This document shows, one piece after another, positions 16,648-26,060 of a stretch of DNA of 53,469 nt. Source of the stretch: a virus; the IMG/VR virus record IMGVR_UViG_3300017528_000255, positions 1 to 53,469 of that record. One strand, 5' to 3'. A model generated the notes under the pieces. The model was not told where the DNA came from. It saw nothing but the letters and a program-made list of their open reading frames with translations, and made no database searches. Within the stretch, counting starts at the first letter, position 1; every line of letters starts with the position of its first letter. A program made the position numbers and the translations under genes.

Positions 16648-17049
16648 ATGGCGGATTTCGTTTCACAGGGCAAGATCTTCGTCGACATCAGCGGCCCCGC
16701 CGCGGTGTCGCGCCAGCTGATGACAGCGAAGTCGCTCGACATCAAAGACGGTCGCTCCACGGAGGTCGTGCTCGCGATCGGCGTGTCGGGCGGTGCGGGC
16801 TTCCGAAACAAAGAGGGTGGGTTCGAACTCGACCTGACCGTGACTCGCACCGTGGGCAAGGCGCCGGAGGTCGACTGGTACATGGTCAAGCGCTCGCGCT
16901 CGAACGTGACGCTCACGACCCAAGACGAGGACAACGGCCGCCGCCAGTCGTATACGGCGAGGGTCTCGAAGATCGATACCAAGATCGACGAGAGCGGTGT
17001 GCACGAGGACACGATCACGCTCGTCGCCACGCAGGCCAACGACCGATGA
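16648..17049 (+). CDS. Tail tube protein (Mu gpM-like)
   Basis: A 133-residue strand-rich protein right after the sheath gene. Features VVLAIGVSGGAGFRNKEGGF and ELDLTVTRTVGKAPEVDWY match the gp40-like tube subunit, which stacks as hexamers inside the sheath. ATG at 16648 is preceded by GGGGGA. Confidence 0.85.
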   Translation: MADFVSQGKIFVDISGPAAVSRQLMTAKSLDIKDGRSTEVVLAIGVSGGAGFRNKEGGFELDLTVTRTVGKAPEVDWYMVKRSRSNVTLTTQDEDNGRRQSYTARVSKIDTKIDESGVHEDTITLVATQANDR

Positions 17050-17630
17050 CGCTGCTCGGCACCAAGCTGGCGACCGCGCAGCCCGCAGCCGTGGTGCCGG
17101 GCACGTTGCTCGCCCTTGTACGCGCGGGCGCGCCGCGGGGCGAGCAAGTCATGCTCCCGGTCCTGGGGCGCGCCTGGATCGAGCTGGCGGGCCACGACGC
17201 GGTCAACGAGATCGAGGGCGCGACGTTCGCGGAGATGGCGAGGCTCAAGCTGGCCCCCACCGTCCTCAGCTCGTGGAGCTACGAGGCCGAGCGCACCGCG
17301 CGCACGCTCGCGTGGGCGGTTCGCGACCCGAGCTCGACATCAACGCGGTTCGGCTCGCTCGAAGAATGGCTCACCCTCGACTCGGATCTGATCAACGCGT
17401 GCGGGATCGTCTACTCCGATGTACGCGAGCGCCTCGATCCCATGGGGCTGCCGACGCTGACCGACGACGATGTCACCGAGATCCGGCTCGCGATCGAAAA
17501 AAAAAATCCGATGGCATTGCGACTGCACGGTGTCGCGAAGCTGTCGCTCTATCTTGTTACTACGGCCGCCCCGCCTGCGAGCTCACCGATACCGCCGTCC
17601 TCGCCTGGGGAATCCTCGCCGGAGCCCTGA
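17046..17630 (+). CDS. Tail assembly chaperone, unshifted product
   Basis: A 194-residue protein overlapping the tube gene stop (ATGA) and lying between tube and tape-measure genes, the standard place of the tail chaperone (Mu gp41, lambda G). The first ~150 residues are helical. Ten adenines at 17497-17506 interrupt the frame near codon 152. Translation without slippage ends at 17630 after a low-complexity, Pro/Ser-rich tail. It binds the tape measure during tail assembly and is absent from the virion in relatives. Confidence 0.8.
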   Translation: MTLLGTKLATAQPAAVVPGTLLALVRAGAPRGEQVMLPVLGRAWIELAGHDAVNEIEGATFAEMARLKLAPTVLSSWSYEAERTARTLAWAVRDPSSTSTRFGSLEEWLTLDSDLINACGIVYSDVRERLDPMGLPTLTDDDVTEIRLAIEKKNPMALRLHGVAKLSLYLVTTAAPPASSPIPPSSPGESSPEP

Positions 17631-17722
17631 AGACCGTGGAGGAGAGCCGCGCTACCGCAGCTCCTACGGCCCTCCCACCGGGGGTTACGCGGTTCGTGAA
17701 CACGGCCTTTAGGAGCGTATGA
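17046..17722 (+). CDS. Tail assembly chaperone, -1 frameshift product
   Basis: A -1 shift on A10 (17497-17506) moves translation into a frame that stays open to 17722, giving about 225 residues. The shifted tail (KKSDGIATARCREAVALSC then AVLAWGILAGALKTVEES) looks like folded protein and its stop overlaps the tape-measure ATG at 17719, whereas the unshifted stop leaves a 90-base gap. That coupling strongly supports the longer form. This is the G/GT-type arrangement of lambda and gp41/gp42 of Mu relatives. Confidence 0.8.
17497..17506 (+). promoter_or_regulatory. Programmed -1 ribosomal frameshift site (A10)
   Basis: Ten consecutive A residues, exceptional in this GC-rich genome. In the zero frame they read Glu-Lys-Lys-Asn. 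An A-AAA-AAA heptamer allows tandem slippage. Because homopolymers also provoke sequencing error, the length deserves confirmation from reads. Confidence 0.75.
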
Positions 17723-19608
17723 GTAACCCGAAGGTCACAGTCGAGATCACCGCGAGCACCGCCCGCCTGCCGGCGGCGCTGCGTGCCGCGGGGAAGATGT
17801 TCCAAGGCTTCACCCAGGCGACCACCGGGTTGATGAAGCCACTCAGCGATCGAGAGAAGGCGGATCCCGATCGCCGCTCGATGGCAAGGGGGGCATTCAT
17901 CGGCGGCGTGGCCGCCAACCTCGCCACGCGCGGGATCGACGCCATCGCCGGGCAGGCAAGGGCCGTGTTCGACTACGAGGAGCAGCTCACCAGGTTCGGG
18001 ATCGCCGCGCGCAAGTCACCGACAGAGATGCGAGAGATCGGCAATGCCGCGCGCAAGACCTCCAGCGAGATCGGTATCTCGGCGGGTGAGGTGCTCGCGG
18101 CCGGTCGCGCCTATATCGATCTCGCCGGTGCACAGAACTTCTCGATCGAGAAGATGAACATATTAGCTCGCGCGGCGCAGGCCAGCGGATCGGCAACCAA
18201 GGATCTCGCCGGGATGGCGTACCAGCTCACCGTGAGCATGAAGGTCCCCGACAATCAGCTGGAGAACACGATCGGCGGCCTCATCAATCAGGCCAAGGAC
18301 GGCGCGATCGAGGCGTCGCAGATGGCTACCGAGTTCGCGGCCATCCTGCCCCTGTTTGCGCGGTTCGGCGTGAAGGGCCGAGAGGGCACCATTCAGGCGG
18401 GCGCGATGTTCCAGATCATGCGGGACGGTTCGAACAGCGCCGCCGAGGCCGGAACGATGCTGCAGCGGGTGCTCGCGAGTATCCAAACCAACGCGCCAAA
18501 ATTCGAGGCGGCGGGCATTCAGGTCTACGAGAAGGAGCGCGACAAGCTCGGGCGCAAGGTGCTACTCCCCGTCGAGCTCGTCTACAAGAACATCATGCAG
18601 TCCGACCTGATGAAGGACAACGCGAAGCTCAAGAAAGCTTTCGGTCGCACCGAGGGCTGGCGCGGAATCCTCCTCCTCGACGAGGCGATGCGAAAGACCG
18701 GCATGTCGGCCGAGGAGCTGCTTACCCGATACGATGCGCTACTCGAGGCCGGGCGAGCGAACGGCGTGGTGGCCGACGACATGGCCACCATCACTCAGTC
18801 GGCATTCGGCAGAATGGACGTTGCCGTCGAGAAGATGAAAAACGCGCTTGCGGAGGCGTTCACTCCAGAACGGATCGATGGCTTTGTCACGGCGATAGAG
18901 AAGCTCAGCGAAACGATCGAGCCGGTAGTGGCCAGCGTCAACGCCATCGGCTGGGTTCTCGGCAAGTTTCAGACGGTCGGAAAGGCGCTCCGCTACGATT
19001 TTTCGGATAACCCCACAAGCGATCCCTGGCATACGCCAGCGTTGAAAAAGCTTCAGGACGCACGCAAGGAAGACGCAGAGGGCGAAGAGTCCACGAATCC
19101 ATTGCGGCCCCACGGACTGAGGCGCGGAACCGACAAGCTCACGCCCGGCGAGCAGGCCGCCGGAGAGCGGGACGAGCAATCGTCGGCGGGCTACCGCGGT
19201 ACCGTCTACGCGATCACGAAGGCCGCAGGAGGAGATGACAAAGCTCCGACGGTCGAGTCAGTTCGTATTGCGATAGAGGCATCGCGCGCCGACGAGAATA
19301 CACCGCTGGGTCTAGGTCGGGCCACGGCCGGAAAGCGCTACACGAGGACTTCCGGCGCGAGTAAGTCAATGATCGAGGCCGCGGAACTACAGATCTCGAC
19401 TGACTGGGTAGCGAAAGCGATGGGGCCACAGGTCAAGGCGATAACAAAGAGTATCTCCGAGGCGTTCAATAACGCGATCTCCTCCGCGCTGGTACCGGGG
19501 TACTGGGAGGGGCAGAGAACCGCGCGCCAGGCGGTGAAGCTCCAGGGAGAGCTACACCCCGACGTGGTTGTCACCGTACAAGCACCGAACCCGAGGCGCA
19601 GCCCGTGA
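17719..19608 (+). CDS. Tail tape measure protein (TP901-type)
   Basis: A 629-residue protein; tape measures set tail length. After a helical start it shows the TP901 core: FDYEEQLTRFGIAARKSP, EIGISAGEVLAAGRAYIDLA, then DLAGMAYQLTVSMKVPDNQ and a QMATEFAAILPLFARFGVKG segment. Residues 430-560 are hydrophilic. The size suggests a fairly short tail (by the usual rule of about 1.5 A per residue, under 100 nm). Start ATG overlaps the stop of the shifted chaperone. Confidence 0.9.
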   Translation: MSNPKVTVEITASTARLPAALRAAGKMFQGFTQATTGLMKPLSDREKADPDRRSMARGAFIGGVAANLATRGIDAIAGQARAVFDYEEQLTRFGIAARKSPTEMREIGNAARKTSSEIGISAGEVLAAGRAYIDLAGAQNFSIEKMNILARAAQASGSATKDLAGMAYQLTVSMKVPDNQLENTIGGLINQAKDGAIEASQMATEFAAILPLFARFGVKGREGTIQAGAMFQIMRDGSNSAAEAGTMLQRVLASIQTNAPKFEAAGIQVYEKERDKLGRKVLLPVELVYKNIMQSDLMKDNAKLKKAFGRTEGWRGILLLDEAMRKTGMSAEELLTRYDALLEAGRANGVVADDMATITQSAFGRMDVAVEKMKNALAEAFTPERIDGFVTAIEKLSETIEPVVASVNAIGWVLGKFQTVGKALRYDFSDNPTSDPWHTPALKKLQDARKEDAEGEESTNPLRPHGLRRGTDKLTPGEQAAGERDEQSSAGYRGTVYAITKAAGGDDKAPTVESVRIAIEASRADENTPLGLGRATAGKRYTRTSGASKSMIEAAELQISTDWVAKAMGPQVKAITKSISEAFNNAISSALVPGYWEGQRTARQAVKLQGELHPDVVVTVQAPNPRRSP

Positions 19609-20837
19609 CCGACGAGTCACCGCTGTTCGCGGCGTACTGGGGCACGATTCGCCTGTTCGCGTCCTCGTTCCACACCGACAACTCGCGCACACAGGTGGTG
19701 CACGACCTGGCGAGCGGCGACGTCCATCCCGTACAGGATCGCGGGCTCCGAGCTCGGCGGGTCCGCGTGTCGCTCTTGTTCGATGACTTCTCGCAGGTCA
19801 TGGGTGCGGCCGAGCCCGCCGACGTGTTCCGCCGGTTCAAGGCCGCCGTCGACCTGGGGCAGCCCGCGATGTTCACGCACCCCGTGGATGGCACGTACCT
19901 CGCCAGCGTCGGAGAATTCACCTACGAGATCGACGAGCACGGCAACATCACCAACGCGGTCGCCGAGTTCATCGCCGAGCAGGTGATCGAGCCGCTGTCG
20001 CCGGCCGCCATCGCCCGCGGGATCTCGGGCGAGAGCACGGCGGTAGCTGCGGCCAACCACGCCGACGAGGCGATCATCAAGGCGGGGATCTGGCGAGGAT
20101 CGACCGAGCTCGAGACGTTTCCCGGGGTGCCGCCGGCCGCGCGCGATCGGGCGCAGGCACTCGCCGCCTACAGCGCCGCCGCCAGCTATGGCGCGAACGT
20201 GTCGTTTGATGCGTCGTTCGGCGCCTCGGCGTCGTTCTCCGCGTCGGCGTCGTTCAGCGCCTCGGCCAGCGCGAGCGCGGCAGCGGCGGCCACAGCGACC
20301 GCGATAGCCACCAGCACGGCAACGGCCACGAGCACGGCCGCGCTGTCGGCCAGCACGAGCGCCGCCATCTCGGCCGAGATCGCGCGGGGCATCTTCGGGG
20401 GCCTGACGGTCGACGCGACCGCCGCGGTCGCGAGCTGGTCGGAGGTCGACAGCTACAGCGCCACGCTCGAGGCGGGGTCCGCGCGCCGTATCACCAACGA
20501 CCTCGCCCGGATCTCGGACAACATCGACGTGGCGATCGAGGTCGGCCGCCTCGAGTACGACCTGCAGCAGTGGCCCGCGCTGCGCTCGCTCATCCAGCTC
20601 GGCGAGGCCGTGCGCCAGGCGGCGATCGCGGCGATGTCGGAAGTTCCGGCGGTGTTCGTCATGCGGGTCACCACGACCACCGCGCTCTTGCCGCTCGCGG
20701 CGCGGATCTACGGCGGCGCCGAGGCGCAGAACCGAGCACGCCAGATCGCGATGCTCAACGACATCGGAACGCCCGGCTGGCTCGAGGTCGGGGACTACCT
20801 CATGCCTGCCAAGCCGGTGCAGCGGTCGCCGTTCTAA
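19605..20837 (+). CDS. Mu gpN-like baseplate/DNA-circulation family protein
   Basis: A 410-residue protein with the N-terminal DNA_circ_N-type domain (residues about 10-125), showing TNRTQVVHDL-like SRTQVVHDLASGDVHPVQD and FTYEIDEHGNITNAVAEF. A striking Ala/Ser-rich stretch (residues about 185-255) has alternating AS/SA/TA dipeptides. It may be a helical linker. Gene order after the tape measure matches Mu gpN (gp43). GTG start at 19605 overlaps the tape-measure stop. Confidence 0.8.
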   Translation: MTDESPLFAAYWGTIRLFASSFHTDNSRTQVVHDLASGDVHPVQDRGLRARRVRVSLLFDDFSQVMGAAEPADVFRRFKAAVDLGQPAMFTHPVDGTYLASVGEFTYEIDEHGNITNAVAEFIAEQVIEPLSPAAIARGISGESTAVAAANHADEAIIKAGIWRGSTELETFPGVPPAARDRAQALAAYSAAASYGANVSFDASFGASASFSASASFSASASASAAAAATATAIATSTATATSTAALSASTSAAISAEIARGIFGGLTVDATAAVASWSEVDSYSATLEAGSARRITNDLARISDNIDVAIEVGRLEYDLQQWPALRSLIQLGEAVRQAAIAAMSEVPAVFVMRVTTTTALLPLAARIYGGAEAQNRARQIAMLNDIGTPGWLEVGDYLMPAKPVQRSPF

Positions 20838-20838
20838 G

Positions 20839-22029
20839 ATGGGGTTCTCGCACCAGCTCGACGTGGAAGTAGAGGAGCACGACTCCGTCGCGGGTGCGCT
20901 TGGCCCGCGCGCGGGTGAGCGCGTCGACGGCTGGAGCGGGTATCACGTCGACTCGAGTATGATCACGGCGGCGGACGGGTTCGAGCTCCGTCGCCCGTTC
21001 GATGCGCGCAGCTGGAACCTGCTACGCCGCGGGGCGAGCATCACGATCCGGATCGACGGCACGGCGATCATGCGGGGCTTCATCGATCGCCGGGTGAAGA
21101 ACAGCAAGGCGGGCACGATGACGATCTCGGGCCGTGACCGGGTCGGCCGCCTGGTCGACGAGTCAGCGCCGCGGATCAACTACAGCGCGATGAAAATCCT
21201 CCCAGCGCTGCAAGAGCTGGTGTCGCCCTGGTTCGACAAGGTCACGCTCTCCGACGTCCGCAACCGCACGCTGCGCGTGGGCAAGGGCAAGCGGCTCGCA
21301 CGCAGCCAGGCGCCCGCCGAGCCTACGATCCAGATCGCGATCCGGGTCCCGCGGCGCGGTGTGGTCCACCCCGGGCAAACGCGCTGGCAGATCATGCACG
21401 AGATCGCCTCGCGGGGCAGCGCGCTCGTGTACAGCTCGGCCGACGGTACCGAGATCTTTTTCGGAAAACCGAACTACGCGCAACAACCGCTGTACCTGTT
21501 TCGGCGCGCCGCGCCGCACTCCCCGAACTCGTCGACCGTCGACGACATGACGATCACCGAGGACGACGGCGATCGGTATTCGCTGATCGTGTGCGGTGGC
21601 GTCGGCGGACAGAGCGATACCAACTACGGCAAGAACGTGATCGATAATCGCGGCGTCGCGTTCGACAACCCCGCGAACCGGCGCGACGGTGTCGGCCGTG
21701 ACTTTCTGTATCCCAAGCGCATGTACATGCCCGAGCGCGATTTCGAATCGTACGGCGACGCCTCGCAGGTGGCGCACAACGAGATGGCCCGGCGCGACTA
21801 CAAGCGCCACCTGATCAGCGTCGAGGCCCCGCTGCACGGCCAGCGCTACGGCTCGGACGAATACACGCTGTTTGCGCCCACCACGATCGCGCACGTCATC
21901 GACGAGGAACAGCAGCCCATCCTCGACGGGGAATACCTGATCGTCTCGTGCGCGTACAGCGGACAGCACGACCAGGGCGAGACCACGACGATGCACCTTG
22001 TGCCGAGCGGAACGGAGATCCTGTTATGA
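20839..22029 (+). CDS. Mu gpP-like baseplate hub protein
   Basis: A 396-residue protein of the gpD/gp27-like hub family that anchors the spike. The N-terminus has a strand-rich domain with RGASITIRIDGTAIMRGFIDR, and the middle shows WQIMHEIASRGSALVYSSADG with IFFGKPNY. The C-terminus ends with QHDQGETTTMHLVPSG, typical of gpP/gp44. It overlaps the gp45-like gene by four bases. Confidence 0.85.
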   Translation: MGFSHQLDVEVEEHDSVAGALGPRAGERVDGWSGYHVDSSMITAADGFELRRPFDARSWNLLRRGASITIRIDGTAIMRGFIDRRVKNSKAGTMTISGRDRVGRLVDESAPRINYSAMKILPALQELVSPWFDKVTLSDVRNRTLRVGKGKRLARSQAPAEPTIQIAIRVPRRGVVHPGQTRWQIMHEIASRGSALVYSSADGTEIFFGKPNYAQQPLYLFRRAAPHSPNSSTVDDMTITEDDGDRYSLIVCGGVGGQSDTNYGKNVIDNRGVAFDNPANRRDGVGRDFLYPKRMYMPERDFESYGDASQVAHNEMARRDYKRHLISVEAPLHGQRYGSDEYTLFAPTTIAHVIDEEQQPILDGEYLIVSCAYSGQHDQGETTTMHLVPSGTEILL

Positions 22030-22628
22030 GCGCGACCGACAACACGATCCGGCAGTGGCGCGAAGAGACCTCGGCGCCGCGGCGCGCGAGCCTCGGCGCG
22101 ATTCGGCGCATGGCGGTGACGCTCACCAGCGGCGTGTTCTGGCAGGTGCTCGGCCACCTCTTGCTCGACGGAGTCACGAAGGAAACCCTCGATGCCGAGG
22201 TGTTCTCCGGGGTCGGGTTCTACTCGCGGCCCAAGGCGGGGCACCAGGTCGATGCGCTCGTGGTGTTCCCGGGCGGCAGCTCGAACCCGGTGATCATCGC
22301 AACGCGAGACGAGGACGCGCGAAAAGCGATTGCGAAACTCGCTGACGACGAAACGGCGGCATTTAACAGCTCCACTATTATTGTGATCAAGAAAGATCGA
22401 ACAGTGGAGATTCGACAAGCGGGCGGCACGGCGGTGGCGCTTGCGACAAAGGCCGACGTCCAGGCCGTCGTCGACATAGTAAACCATCACGTGCACCTCT
22501 ATTTACCGGGGCCAGGCGCCTCGACGCCGACGAGCACCATTCAAGTGATGTCCACGGCCGTGCCTCCGGCGCCGGTGGCCGCAGCCGCGCCGAGCCCCGT
22601 CGGAACCGAGGTGTTGAAAGCACAGTGA
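22026..22628 (+). CDS. Mu gp45-like baseplate spike protein
   Basis: A 200-residue protein. Mu gp45 forms the trimeric membrane-piercing spike. An N-terminal OB-like region (VFSGVGFYSRPKAGHQVDAL and NPVIIATRDED) is followed by a repetitive strand segment (STIIVIKKDRTVEIRQAGG) and a tail with a possible metal-binding VNHHVHLYLPGPG. The HxH resembles the iron-binding tip of P2 gpV/Mu gp45 spikes. Start at 22026 is taken from the ATGA overlap. Confidence 0.85.
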   Translation: MSATDNTIRQWREETSAPRRASLGAIRRMAVTLTSGVFWQVLGHLLLDGVTKETLDAEVFSGVGFYSRPKAGHQVDALVVFPGGSSNPVIIATRDEDARKAIAKLADDETAAFNSSTIIVIKKDRTVEIRQAGGTAVALATKADVQAVVDIVNHHVHLYLPGPGASTPTSTIQVMSTAVPPAPVAAAAPSPVGTEVLKAQ

Positions 22629-22659
22629 CATGGCCGACGCGATCGACTAATACGCATTT

Positions 22660-23001
22660 GTGGCCGCACCCACACTCGCCCTGGTCGCTGGTATCGCCCG
22701 TACGTGGTGGCGCGAGGGCAGGCCGCACAGGATCGACGTGCTGCGTGCTCGGGTCGCGGCGCTCTGGACCGATCCCCGCACCTCGGTGCGGATCTCGATC
22801 GTCAACGTGCCGCCGTGGACGCTGACCGTAGAGCTTGAGACCCGCAACGCGAGCGGCGTCGTCATCAACACGGTCACCCGGTCGGCGACCAAGGCCGATC
22901 TCGATAACACGATCGTCGAGGACTTCGACGATATCGTCGACGACACCAGCAGCTCGGCCATCGAGCGGGCCGCGATGCCGCCGCCGGGACAGGTGCCCTG
23001 A
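22660..23001 (+). CDS. Hypothetical baseplate-region protein (113 residues)
   Basis: GTG at 22660, immediately after an in-frame stop, and a GATG-type overlap with the next gene. A strand-rich centre (TSVRISIVNVPPWTLTVEL) is flanked by helices. It is one of three genes inserted between the gp45-like and gp46-like baseplate genes. No family recognised. Confidence 0.55.
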   Translation: MAAPTLALVAGIARTWWREGRPHRIDVLRARVAALWTDPRTSVRISIVNVPPWTLTVELETRNASGVVINTVTRSATKADLDNTIVEDFDDIVDDTSSSAIERAAMPPPGQVP

Positions 23002-26000
23002 TGGCGACGGTCAACAAGACAGTTTCATGGGCGTTCGCGACGAGGATTACCACGCTGGCGACGAACACCACACTTGCGACCGCGACGCGGCATGACTGGG
23101 CCGCGATCACGATCGACATGCCCGAGCTGACCAGAACGATCCGCTCGGCGCGGTTTCGCGTCACCTGCCGCGATGTGGCGTCGAGCGCTTTCGTGTTTCT
23201 GGGCTGGCGAATGGGGGTCAAGCTCGGCGCCGTAGCCTTTGACGATGTCGATTATGCCACGTTGAATATAAGCTTTACGGGGCACGAGACGCTGATCGTC
23301 GAGCGAGATGTCACGGCGTACTTCATCACGAACTTCGGCGGCGGCGCGTCACAGACCTGTCAGGTGGGCGTCGCGTTCTCACAGGTGGTGGCGAGCACGG
23401 TCAATAACCTGACCGCGGAGTTACAGATCACCTACGATTACGACAACACCGCAGCGACTCATGTCAAGACGGTGGAGATCCCGATCCAGGGCCACTACGC
23501 GGCGCTTTCGACCTCCGATACCGAGATCGGCTGTACCGGTGGCGTTTCCGATGCGCCTGTCAATCAGATCCCGAACCTGTCTACGTTCTGCCCCGAGGCC
23601 GGAAAAACGTTCAAGCAAGTCTACCTGCGCGTGACCGCGCACGATTTCTCCAACGGGTCTACCGATACACAGCTGTCACTGAAGCTGGATAGCGGCGGCA
23701 CCTATGACGTGCGCGCGCTGAACAAGCAGGCGATCGGCCCTGGTGCCCAGTATCGAGACATCGTCGATCTGACGGCGGCCCCGTATTCGATCACGACGAA
23801 TGCCGTGCACGCGTTGATCGCGAAGTCCAATATCGCAACGACCACGTTTCAGAACCTGTCCGCCGTCCTCGTGGTGACCTACACGTTCACGGTGGCGAGC
23901 ACGACCCGGGAACTGCACTCTTGCCGTGCGGTGGTCGGCAATGACCGTGCCGCGCTGGGCATAACTTTCGGGAGCCTTGCGGCTGATACGAATCAATATG
24001 CTGTTCAGCTTGAAGTCCAAGAGCCTGGAACGATCACGCTGCTGCAATCTGGTGTGGTCGTATTTGATCAAAATCAGCTTGCGCTGAATGCGCTTGTGAA
24101 CGCAAACGGGCAGGGCGCGCGGGCTATCACCATCGCCGGGTTCCCTTCATTTGGTGTCTTCACCTGCCCTGGAACCCGTGTCTATACCCGACGGTGCGAT
24201 CACGACTCGTCGACCTGGGCGCTTGCTCGGGGCACCAATCGGCTTGCGCTCAACGTCAGAGCGAGCGTGACGTCTGCGCCAGGATTGGATTTTTCCGGCT
24301 TCGCGATCATCAATTATACAGCAGATATCCCAGCGCGCGGGATTGGCGGCGGGAATCGATCCTGCGCCTACAGTCTGGTATCGCATACGACGCCGACCGA
24401 TTTCGTCTCTTACGTCACAGCAGCAGAACGGATCCCTAGCTTTCCATCCAGCCCGTGGATGGTGTCGAGTGCGTGGTGCGACCTGGGGATACGTACTTAT
24501 GGTGTATTCGCGGCTATGTATTCACTGCAATCCGAGCGTCAAACCGGGGAGGATATCGGCGACGGATGGTATCAGGACGAATTCCCTGTTAGTGGAGGGA
24601 ATCTTGGCGGCGCGTTCGCGAACTGGAGCCGCCGCGAGACGATGAGGCCGATCGCGCCATGGATCAAGCGATCGAGCTATGGGCGCACTGCAATGGATGT
24701 GACGGTGTCGCGGCGATGGCGCCTCTGTATTGCGACTGGCACATCTTCGAGCTGGACGGCCGCGCAGTGGCTTACGCTGCATGACATCTCATTCACCGTT
24801 GCAGGTACCGTGACCGTCGGTGGAGCGACGGTTGCCGACGGCGGCACGGTCAAGATCTACGCCGACAACGGTGTCGACACCGAATACATCACGAGCGCAA
24901 CCATCGCAGGCGGCGCCGGTGCGTTTACGCTGCAGGTCACCGACAACACGCGCACCTACTTCGGGACCTACAGCGTCGGCGGCAACCAGGGTTGGAGCGG
25001 GCCTGGAACGCCGGGCTCGAGCACGTTCAACATCAACATTTCAACTACAACTTCGTTCACCACGTCCGATCGGACGCTGCTCACGGGGCTGTCCACGAAC
25101 TACACGCCGACTCGAGCCGGATACCTCGACTACCTCGACGCGGCCACCAGCAGTCGTGCGGCGGCTGCCACTGCGCTGTCTACGGTGCAGTGGACAAACG
25201 CGCGCGCGGTGCTACAGGATTATCTTGACGTCGCGAGCAGCACGCGGGCGCCTGCGAGCACTGCGCTGTCTACGGTGCAGTGGACAAACGCGCGCGCGGT
25301 GCTACAGGATTATCTTGACGTCGCGAGCAGCACGCGGGCATCCGCAGCGGCGCTCGCGACGGTGCAGGCCGACACGGATGATCTCCAGGCCCGGCTCCCG
25401 GCGGCGCTCGACGGCTCGGGCAACATCAAGGCGGCGGTGCAGTCGTTGGTCGCCAACGCGATCACCGCCGCCGTGGTCGCAACCAACGCCATCGATGCCG
25501 ATGCGCTCGCGGCCGATGCCGTCACCGAGCTGCAGGTCGGGCTCGCGAGCGCCGCCGCGCAGGCGCTGATCCAGGCCGACACCACGACGCTCACCGGGCG
25601 CCTGACCGGGACGCGGGCTACGGCGCTCGACAACCTCGACGCCACGACCAGCTCGCGCGCGACCGCTGCCGCGGTGACCGCGGCGCAGGCGGACCTGACG
25701 ACGCTGACCGCGCGGCTCACCTCGATCCGCGCGGGCCTGCTCGACAACCTCGACGCGGCCATGAGCTCGCGGCTCAGCGCCTCGGCGGGCGCACTGCTCG
25801 CGACCGCTGCCGCCGTCGCCGGCCTGCCTACTGCGACGCAGATCCGCGATGCGCTGCTCGCCTACGCGCTCCGCAGCGGGCGCACCGTCAAGGGCCACCT
25901 GCGTCGCGTCGACGCGCTCCTGTTCGGCAAGGCGACCGGCCTCGTCGGCGCGCTCGCCACGCTGTATCAGCCCGGCGGCTCGACGGCCGAGTTCACCGCG

Positions 26001-26060
26001 ACCCAAGACACGGTCGCCGGCACCCGCGCCGAGGTCGACACCACCACGAGCGAAACATGA
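23001..26060 (+). CDS. Large putative tail fibre / receptor-binding adhesin
   Basis: A 1,019-residue protein of three parts. Residues about 1-560 are strand-rich with repeated modules, each with a QLITYDY or LVVTYTFT strand and paired LHSCRAVVG/ETLIVERD elements. Residues about 595-690 look like a carboxypeptidase-regulatory or Ig-like repeat (VTVGGATVADGGTVKIY). Residues about 690-960 are an Ala/Thr/Asp-rich helical stalk built of heptad-like repeats (YLDYLDAATSSRAAAATAL) and including a near-exact 30-residue duplication. Such layout suits a trimeric fibre. Its specific sugar or protein receptor cannot be inferred. Confidence 0.65.
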   Translation: MATVNKTVSWAFATRITTLATNTTLATATRHDWAAITIDMPELTRTIRSARFRVTCRDVASSAFVFLGWRMGVKLGAVAFDDVDYATLNISFTGHETLIVERDVTAYFITNFGGGASQTCQVGVAFSQVVASTVNNLTAELQITYDYDNTAATHVKTVEIPIQGHYAALSTSDTEIGCTGGVSDAPVNQIPNLSTFCPEAGKTFKQVYLRVTAHDFSNGSTDTQLSLKLDSGGTYDVRALNKQAIGPGAQYRDIVDLTAAPYSITTNAVHALIAKSNIATTTFQNLSAVLVVTYTFTVASTTRELHSCRAVVGNDRAALGITFGSLAADTNQYAVQLEVQEPGTITLLQSGVVVFDQNQLALNALVNANGQGARAITIAGFPSFGVFTCPGTRVYTRRCDHDSSTWALARGTNRLALNVRASVTSAPGLDFSGFAIINYTADIPARGIGGGNRSCAYSLVSHTTPTDFVSYVTAAERIPSFPSSPWMVSSAWCDLGIRTYGVFAAMYSLQSERQTGEDIGDGWYQDEFPVSGGNLGGAFANWSRRETMRPIAPWIKRSSYGRTAMDVTVSRRWRLCIATGTSSSWTAAQWLTLHDISFTVAGTVTVGGATVADGGTVKIYADNGVDTEYITSATIAGGAGAFTLQVTDNTRTYFGTYSVGGNQGWSGPGTPGSSTFNINISTTTSFTTSDRTLLTGLSTNYTPTRAGYLDYLDAATSSRAAAATALSTVQWTNARAVLQDYLDVASSTRAPASTALSTVQWTNARAVLQDYLDVASSTRASAAALATVQADTDDLQARLPAALDGSGNIKAAVQSLVANAITAAVVATNAIDADALAADAVTELQVGLASAAAQALIQADTTTLTGRLTGTRATALDNLDATTSSRATAAAVTAAQADLTTLTARLTSIRAGLLDNLDAAMSSRLSASAGALLATAAAVAGLPTATQIRDALLAYALRSGRTVKGHLRRVDALLFGKATGLVGALATLYQPGGSTAEFTATQDTVAGTRAEVDTTTSET
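25169..25339 (+). repeat. Tandem 90-bp period duplication in the adhesin gene
   Basis: Bases 25169-25249 and 25259-25339 are identical over 81 bp with a 90-bp period, so the stalk gains exactly 30 residues per unit. The neighbouring units are more diverged, which indicates a recent in-frame duplication. Confidence 0.9.

Noticed and set aside
22630-22650. Tiny six-codon frame between gp45-like and the next gene
   Set aside because: Too short to support, although it begins with ATG. It may be chance.
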